The position numbers and the translations under genes are program-made. Positions 43,460 to 47,586 of a DNA stretch of 47,586 bases are shown piece after piece. The stretch's first letter is position 1, and the number at the start of each line of letters is the position of its first letter. The notes beneath the pieces are model-generated. The model did no database searches. It saw nothing but the letters and a program-made list of their open reading frames with translations, and was not told the DNA's origin. The stretch is from CAZLBC01 sp964557575 (lineage in GTDB: Bacteria; Planctomycetota; Phycisphaerae; SM23-33). The stretch is taken from assembly GCA_964557575.1 (NCBI GenBank), contig CAZLBC010000031.1:1-47586 (forward strand), written 5' to 3'.

Positions 43460-46018
43460 TCACCCCCCGTCCGCGTCGCGGGGGCGCAGCAGTTCTTCGG
43501 CGAGCGCCGCGAGGTAGTTCGGGCAGTTGTAGAACCACAGCCGGCGGAACTTCAGCCCCCGCAGGCACCAGGCCGCGCCGTCCCGGCCGGCCGGGACGTC
43601 CACCGTGACCACGTCCCCCGGCAGCGCGTCGACCGCCGCCGCCTCTTTTCCCGCCGCGTCGAGGACCGCGTGGGCGGTCCCCTCCACGTAATAGGCGACC
43701 CGTTTCGTGCCCCGCGGGACGTAGAAGTAGACCGCCGCGGTCGACCCGCCGAGCCCGTAGATCCGCCGCCCCTTTTCGAGGGCCCACACCGCCGGCGTGC
43801 CCGGGGCGTAATCGATCTCCCAGCCCGCGCCGAAATCGTCGACCGTCAGTTCGCGCGGCCCGCCGCCGGCCGCCGCCGACACCGGGTGCCACTTCCCGTC
43901 GAGGGGCAGCTCGCCGGCGGCGAGGGTCTTCCCCGCCGGGTCCGTGATTTTCCACGCGGTCGGGCGGCGGTCGCGGTAGTGGGCGATGACGCCCGTCCGC
44001 AGGCGGAACCGCAGCGGGCCGGCGCCGGCGCGGAAGATAAACCGCCGGGATCCCTGGAAGACCTGCCGGGCCCGGGGCGTCCCCGCCATTGGTGCCGCCC
44101 CGGCGGGCACCAGCGCGTCCGAAAACGTCCGCGTCTGAAACGACAGCGGCCGATACCGCTCGCAAAGCCCCGCGAAGATTTCCGCGACCTCCGCGGGGGT
44201 GTGGGGGTCGCCGGCGTACCAGGCGGTCTTCGTCCCCCGCTTCCGCCAGTCCCACGCCGCCGGCTGCTCGATGCCCCGCAGGTAGTAGGTCGCGTAGCGG
44301 CCGCGGATGCCGGTGCTGTGGACGATATAGCGGTGGCGGGTGCGGTAGGCGAACCGCAGCAGTTTCCCGACCGTCTCCAGCCGCGCCTCTTTTTCCTGCG
44401 GGGTGCCCAGGCGCCGCATGATCTCCACGTAGCGGAGGTACAGCTTCAGATCGTCGAGCCGCCGCAGAACGGCGGGCCGGCCGGCCGCCAGCCGCGCAGC
44501 GGCGGCCAGGTCGCGGCAGGCCAGGGCCAGCAGGTGGTCGCTGACCAGCGGGTCGCTGCCGCCGTCGAACCGCTCGTAGTACCGCCGCATCGGCCCGGCC
44601 GCCGGCCCGAAGGCCGTGTTGTAGAAATCCGCGCAGACCGCCGCCGGGTCGGTCTCCGGGTCCCACATCAACCGGGAGGCGACCAGGTACCCCAGGCCGT
44701 CGGGACCGTAGTTGCTGCCCGACTCGCAGCTCATCGTCGTGCAGCCGCGGGCGGCGTAGTACGGGATCCGCTCGGCGAGGTAGGCCGTGTCCGCCCCCCG
44801 CGACGCGCCGGGCATGTCGCGGCTCCAGGCCCACACGTTCAGGTACTCGTAGACGCCGAGCTGCCGGGCGTGCTTGTGCCACTCGTCGATCAGTTCCAGG
44901 AAGGTATAGCGGCCGCGGGTGAACCCGGCGGTCACCTGCACGTAGACGTTCGGCGCCATCACGAAATCCGGCGGCTCGGAGTGCACGTTGTAGGCGTAGG
45001 TCCCGACGAACTTACCCGGGAAGCGATCGGCGACCGCCTTCGCGACCTCGTTGGTCAGGTAGTGCACCCGCCGGGAAACCGGCCCCATGGCCCGGCACTT
45101 CCCGCACCGGCAGTGGCCGCCCCCGTCGGACGGCTCCATGGAGACCATGTCGGCGTCCGGGTTTTTGGCGAAATACTCCAGGGCGTACTCCCTGCACAGC
45201 GCGACCACCCCGGGATTCGCGATGCAGAACTTGTTACCGCCGCGTTTCTTCGAGACGACCGCGCCGGTCTTCGGGTCCCGCTCTACCTGCAGGGCAAGAT
45301 ATTCCGGGTGCTTCTCGAACCGGTCGCGGTACTGCCGGATAATCGCCCCCCAGGCGTGCCCGCAGCGTATCTTGAGGCTCTCGCCGAGGTAGTTCCGCCG
45401 CGTCCACCGCCGCCAGTCCCGCCGCGACCGGGCGTCCCAGTGCCCCCAGTTCCACCAGATCACCCGCGACAGCAGCGCCGGCCGGTCGGTGCAGTCGAGG
45501 TCCACCGCCAGCCGCCGCCGCTCGGGAATAACATGCCACGCCTTCCCGGGGAAAAACCACCGGCAGCCCAGCGTCTCCAGCAGGCGGGTGACGGCGTGGT
45601 CGAGGCCGCGGTCGGTCGCCCCCAGCACCAGCACCCGCCCCGGCCCGGACCGGACCCCGAATGCCTCGACCCCGTCCCGCCCCCGGACCGCCGGCGGCCC
45701 GGCCCAATCCGCGACCGGAAACTGCCCGATCGTGCCCACGACGATGCCCGTCTTCCCGTCCCCGGCAGTGACCTTGAATGCCGCCCCGCTCATCCGCTGA
45801 AGATACCCCGCCAGCTCCGCGGCGATCTCCCGCTCCCGGGTGCCGGCCTCCGCGTGGACGACCACCGGCATCAGCGCCTTCCCCCCCGCCGCCAGGACGG
45901 CCTCCGCCGCCCGGGCGGGCGGAGAGGCGGATAGTGCCGGCGGAAGCATGATTGCCAGGGCAAGGAAACGGATCCGGTGAAAGGCGGTGGTGCCGTTGCG
46001 TGCGTCGTCGTCAGTCAT
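43460..46018 (-). CDS. Secreted DUF4838 domain protein (putative glycoside-hydrolase-like)
   Basis: This 852-residue protein has a signal peptide (RIRFLALAIMLPPALSAS, cleavage near ARA). An N-terminal alpha-glucuronidase-like N domain follows (MPVVVHAEAGTREREIAAELAGYL; KTGIVVGTIGQFP; LLETLGCRWFFPG), then a large DUF4838 domain with MEPSDGGGHCRCGKCR and GTYAYNVHSEPPDF, and a C-terminal beta-rich region. DUF4838 is common in Planctomycetota and Verrucomicrobiota polysaccharide loci; activity is not established. ATG at 46018 is preceded by GGGAGG. Very high GC makes long false ORFs on the other frames. Confidence 0.88.
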   Translation of the reverse strand: MTDDDARNGTTAFHRIRFLALAIMLPPALSASPPARAAEAVLAAGGKALMPVVVHAEAGTREREIAAELAGYLQRMSGAAFKVTAGDGKTGIVVGTIGQFPVADWAGPPAVRGRDGVEAFGVRSGPGRVLVLGATDRGLDHAVTRLLETLGCRWFFPGKAWHVIPERRRLAVDLDCTDRPALLSRVIWWNWGHWDARSRRDWRRWTRRNYLGESLKIRCGHAWGAIIRQYRDRFEKHPEYLALQVERDPKTGAVVSKKRGGNKFCIANPGVVALCREYALEYFAKNPDADMVSMEPSDGGGHCRCGKCRAMGPVSRRVHYLTNEVAKAVADRFPGKFVGTYAYNVHSEPPDFVMAPNVYVQVTAGFTRGRYTFLELIDEWHKHARQLGVYEYLNVWAWSRDMPGASRGADTAYLAERIPYYAARGCTTMSCESGSNYGPDGLGYLVASRLMWDPETDPAAVCADFYNTAFGPAAGPMRRYYERFDGGSDPLVSDHLLALACRDLAAAARLAAGRPAVLRRLDDLKLYLRYVEIMRRLGTPQEKEARLETVGKLLRFAYRTRHRYIVHSTGIRGRYATYYLRGIEQPAAWDWRKRGTKTAWYAGDPHTPAEVAEIFAGLCERYRPLSFQTRTFSDALVPAGAAPMAGTPRARQVFQGSRRFIFRAGAGPLRFRLRTGVIAHYRDRRPTAWKITDPAGKTLAAGELPLDGKWHPVSAAAGGGPRELTVDDFGAGWEIDYAPGTPAVWALEKGRRIYGLGGSTAAVYFYVPRGTKRVAYYVEGTAHAVLDAAGKEAAAVDALPGDVVTVDVPAGRDGAAWCLRGLKFRRLWFYNCPNYLAALAEELLRPRDADGG

Positions 46019-46317
46019 CGGGCAACCTCCCGTGTATCTTACGGCATTGCGTGGTGAAATACACCGCTGCGGTGGAACAGGAGCCTGCTCCGCCGGATTG
46101 TGGAACGTCAGTTGTGCAGTTTGGAATTTGAACAGGCGTTCTCCTTTAGAGTTCTATACACATTCAATAAGCGTATATATCGTTTTTATTTATTTCACTT
46201 TCGCTTTTATTGCCGGTGCCTGGACTCCGGATGCGGGTGCTGAGCTGGGTAACTATGGATAGCTGCGACCGTCTATCGGCAGAGTTCGTCAGCAGATTAC
46301 AGCGCGGAAACCTCGCT

Positions 46318-47586
46318 TTACCGATTTTGTGGCTTGACCGTATCCCAGAGCTTGATGGTTTTGTCCCTGCTCCCCGATGCCAGACGCGTGCCGTCGGGAC
46401 TGAAGGCAACAGAAATCACACTACTTGAATGCCCCTTCAGCGTCATAAGCTCCTTGCCGGTCTTCGTATCCCAGAGCTTGATGGTATTATCCACGCTCCC
46501 CGATGCCAGACGCGTGCCGTCGGGACTGAAGGCAACAGACCACACCGAATTGGAATGCTCATTCAGCGTCATAAGCTCCGTGCCGGTCTTCGTATCCCAG
46601 AGCTTGATGGTATTATCCACGCTCCCCGATGCCAGACGCGTGCCGTCGGGACTGAAGGCAACAGAATACACAAGACCAGAATCCCCCTTCAGCGTCATAA
46701 GCTCCTTGCCGGTCTTCGTATCCCAGAGCTTGACAGTATTGTCCCAGCTCCCCGATGCCAGACGCGTGCCGTCGGGACTGAAGGCAACAGAATCCACTGG
46801 ATAAGAATGCCCCTTCAGCGTCACAAGCTCCTTGCCGGTCTTCGCATCCCAGAGCTTGATGGTATCAACCCCGCTCCCCGATGCCAGACGCGTGCCGTCG
46901 GGACTGAAGGCAACAGGCCATAGATCACCGGAATGCCCTTTCAGCGCCATAAGCTCCGTGCCGGTCTTCGTATCCCAGAGCTTGATGGTATTATCTCCGT
47001 TCCCCGATGCCAGACGCCTGCCGTCGGGACTGAAGGCAACAGGCCATAGATCACCGGAATGCCCCTTCAGCGCCATAAGCTCCGTGCCGGTCTTCGTATC
47101 CCAGAGCTTGATGGTATCATCCCCGCTCCCCGATGCCAGACGCGTGCCGTCGGGACTGAAGGCAATAGAATACACAGTATCGGAATGCCCCTTCAGCGTC
47201 ATAAGATCCTTGCCGGTCTTCGTATCCCAGATCTTAATGGTATCATCCCAGCTCCCCGATGCCAGACGCCTGCCGTCGGGACTGAAGGCAACAGACGCCA
47301 CTGGACCAGAATGCCCCTTCAGCGTCATCAATTCAGTAAAACTTCTTTTTTTAGACCTGCACAGCAAATGCCCATACTCAAAACCCCGAAGTTTAGGATT
47401 CAAAGTATTTAAAACCTCGCGGGCGTCCGTATATTTCCCCGCCTGAGAAAGTCGGTCAGCCTCGGTTATGCCGTTTCTATAGACTTCTTTTTCAGCACGT
47501 TTTCTCTGGCTTTCCGCAAGTTTTCGCTGCGTTTCCGCCTTCCTTCTTTCCTCAGCCTCGGCTTTTCTCGCAGCTTCCGCCTCGTC
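46318..47586 (-). CDS. WD40-repeat protein, C-terminal part (5' end outside window)
   Basis: The frame is open to the window edge, so 422 residues are seen. It begins with an Ala/Glu/Lys/Arg-rich coiled coil (DEAEAARKAEAEERRKAE, then KRAEKEVYRNGITEADRLSQAGKY) and a helical element NTLNPKLRGFEYGHLL. Eight 42-residue WD40 repeats with core VAFSPDGTRLASGS and IKLWDTKTG follow. This pattern is common in planctomycete Ser/Thr kinase-WD40 proteins, so a kinase or other effector domain may lie upstream; that is inference. A TTG at 47403 could be taken as a start, but the upstream coiled coil in frame argues against it. GC is lower than in the DUF4838 gene. Confidence 0.9.
   Translation of the reverse strand, partial: DEAEAARKAEAEERRKAETQRKLAESQRKRAEKEVYRNGITEADRLSQAGKYTDAREVLNTLNPKLRGFEYGHLLCRSKKRSFTELMTLKGHSGPVASVAFSPDGRRLASGSWDDTIKIWDTKTGKDLMTLKGHSDTVYSIAFSPDGTRLASGSGDDTIKLWDTKTGTELMALKGHSGDLWPVAFSPDGRRLASGNGDNTIKLWDTKTGTELMALKGHSGDLWPVAFSPDGTRLASGSGVDTIKLWDAKTGKELVTLKGHSYPVDSVAFSPDGTRLASGSWDNTVKLWDTKTGKELMTLKGDSGLVYSVAFSPDGTRLASGSVDNTIKLWDTKTGTELMTLNEHSNSVWSVAFSPDGTRLASGSVDNTIKLWDTKTGKELMTLKGHSSSVISVAFSPDGTRLASGSRDKTIKLWDTVKPQNR
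46321..47331 (-). repeat. Eight tandem 126-bp WD40-encoding repeats
   Basis: Eight direct repeats of 126 bp (42 codons), starting at 47331 on the minus strand, are nearly identical at the DNA level; for example, blocks encoding FSPDGTRLASGS and IKLWDTKTG recur almost unchanged. Differences are concentrated at repeat positions 9, 10, 12, 28 and 30. This indicates recent duplication or gene conversion with selected variation. Confidence 0.9.

Noticed and set aside
43407..44882. 491-codon minus-strand open frame inside the DUF4838 gene
   Set aside because: Same strand, other frame, extremely Arg/Gly/Ala-rich, with no domain. The DUF4838 frame has a signal peptide, ribosome site and family motifs.
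43670..45934. 754-codon plus-strand open frame opposite DUF4838
   Set aside because: Antisense shadow caused by very high GC; rich in Pro, Arg and Val with no motifs.
46321..47331. CRISPR-like array
   Set aside because: The 126-bp repeats are contiguous coding repeats without spacers, so they are not CRISPR.
46334..47446. Plus-strand open frames opposite the WD40 repeats (repetitive LPDARRVPSGLKAT peptides)
   Set aside because: They are the antisense reading of the WD40 repeat array; the minus frame gives canonical WD40 sequence.

Overview
The window is a GC-rich (by eye about 60-65%) bacterial chromosome segment that looks like accessory-rich sequence from an anaerobe. Several features point towards Planctomycetota, perhaps a Phycisphaerae-like lineage: a secreted DUF4838 protein, a coiled-coil plus WD40 protein of the kind fused to Ser/Thr kinases in that phylum, and a topoisomerase VI A-type protein in an nrdR operon. 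This taxonomic call is inference from gene content; there is no rRNA. Oxygen-sensitive chemistry (BadF/HgdC activators, a benzoyl-CoA reductase/2-hydroxyacyl-CoA dehydratase-type protein, ferredoxin-nitroreductase) suggests an anaerobic life.

Layout: 1-900 is the end of a P-type cation ATPase of lower GC. 1177-1811 is an orphan RelB/DinJ-type antitoxin translationally coupled to a universal stress protein, under an inverted-repeat operator. 1989-3590 is a benzoate-CoA-ligase-like enzyme. On the minus strand, 11422-4372 is a tightly packed six-gene cluster: zinc-type alcohol dehydrogenase, fused enoyl-CoA hydratase/3-hydroxyacyl-CoA dehydrogenase, a single BcrB-like reductase subunit, its ATPase activator, an MBL-fold hydrolase and a KAS III-like enzyme. 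Together with the ligase this looks like an aromatic or cyclic acyl-CoA pathway. 14378-11644 is amtB-PII-porin behind a near-consensus sigma-54 promoter, with a divergent NifA-like activator at 14609-16198.

18408-16215 is nrdR, a protein with ATP-cone-like domains, and a topoisomerase VI subunit A homologue, preceded by two NrdR-box-like sites 31 bp apart. 18617-20193 is a PhoU-like/PiT phosphate pair, followed by a terminator, an SDR epimerase and an HTH-REC regulator. 25385-22242 is a giant double-ATPase acyl-CoA dehydratase activase, next to tRNA-His. Then come a ferredoxin-nitroreductase, an antiporter fused to two EIIA domains whose stop codon lies in a repeat, purB, and trkA-trkH.

34409-40998 is a glycerol-phosphate and sugar-nucleotide/glycan block (gpsA, ugd, epimerase, a DHS-like protein, a degenerate phosphomannose-isomerase-like protein, GT2), interrupted by a 163-bp MITE-like element. 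The last part holds a Tat-exported C_GCAxxG_C_C protein, an AbiE-type toxin-antitoxin locus whose toxin gene is decayed, the DUF4838 protein, and a WD40 protein with eight nearly identical 42-residue repeats that runs off the window.

The most unusual items are the nrdR/ATP-cone/topoisomerase VI A operon with its candidate NrdR sites, the single-subunit reductase cluster with a KAS III enzyme, the antitoxin-UspA coupling, and the WD40 array with variation confined to a few positions.
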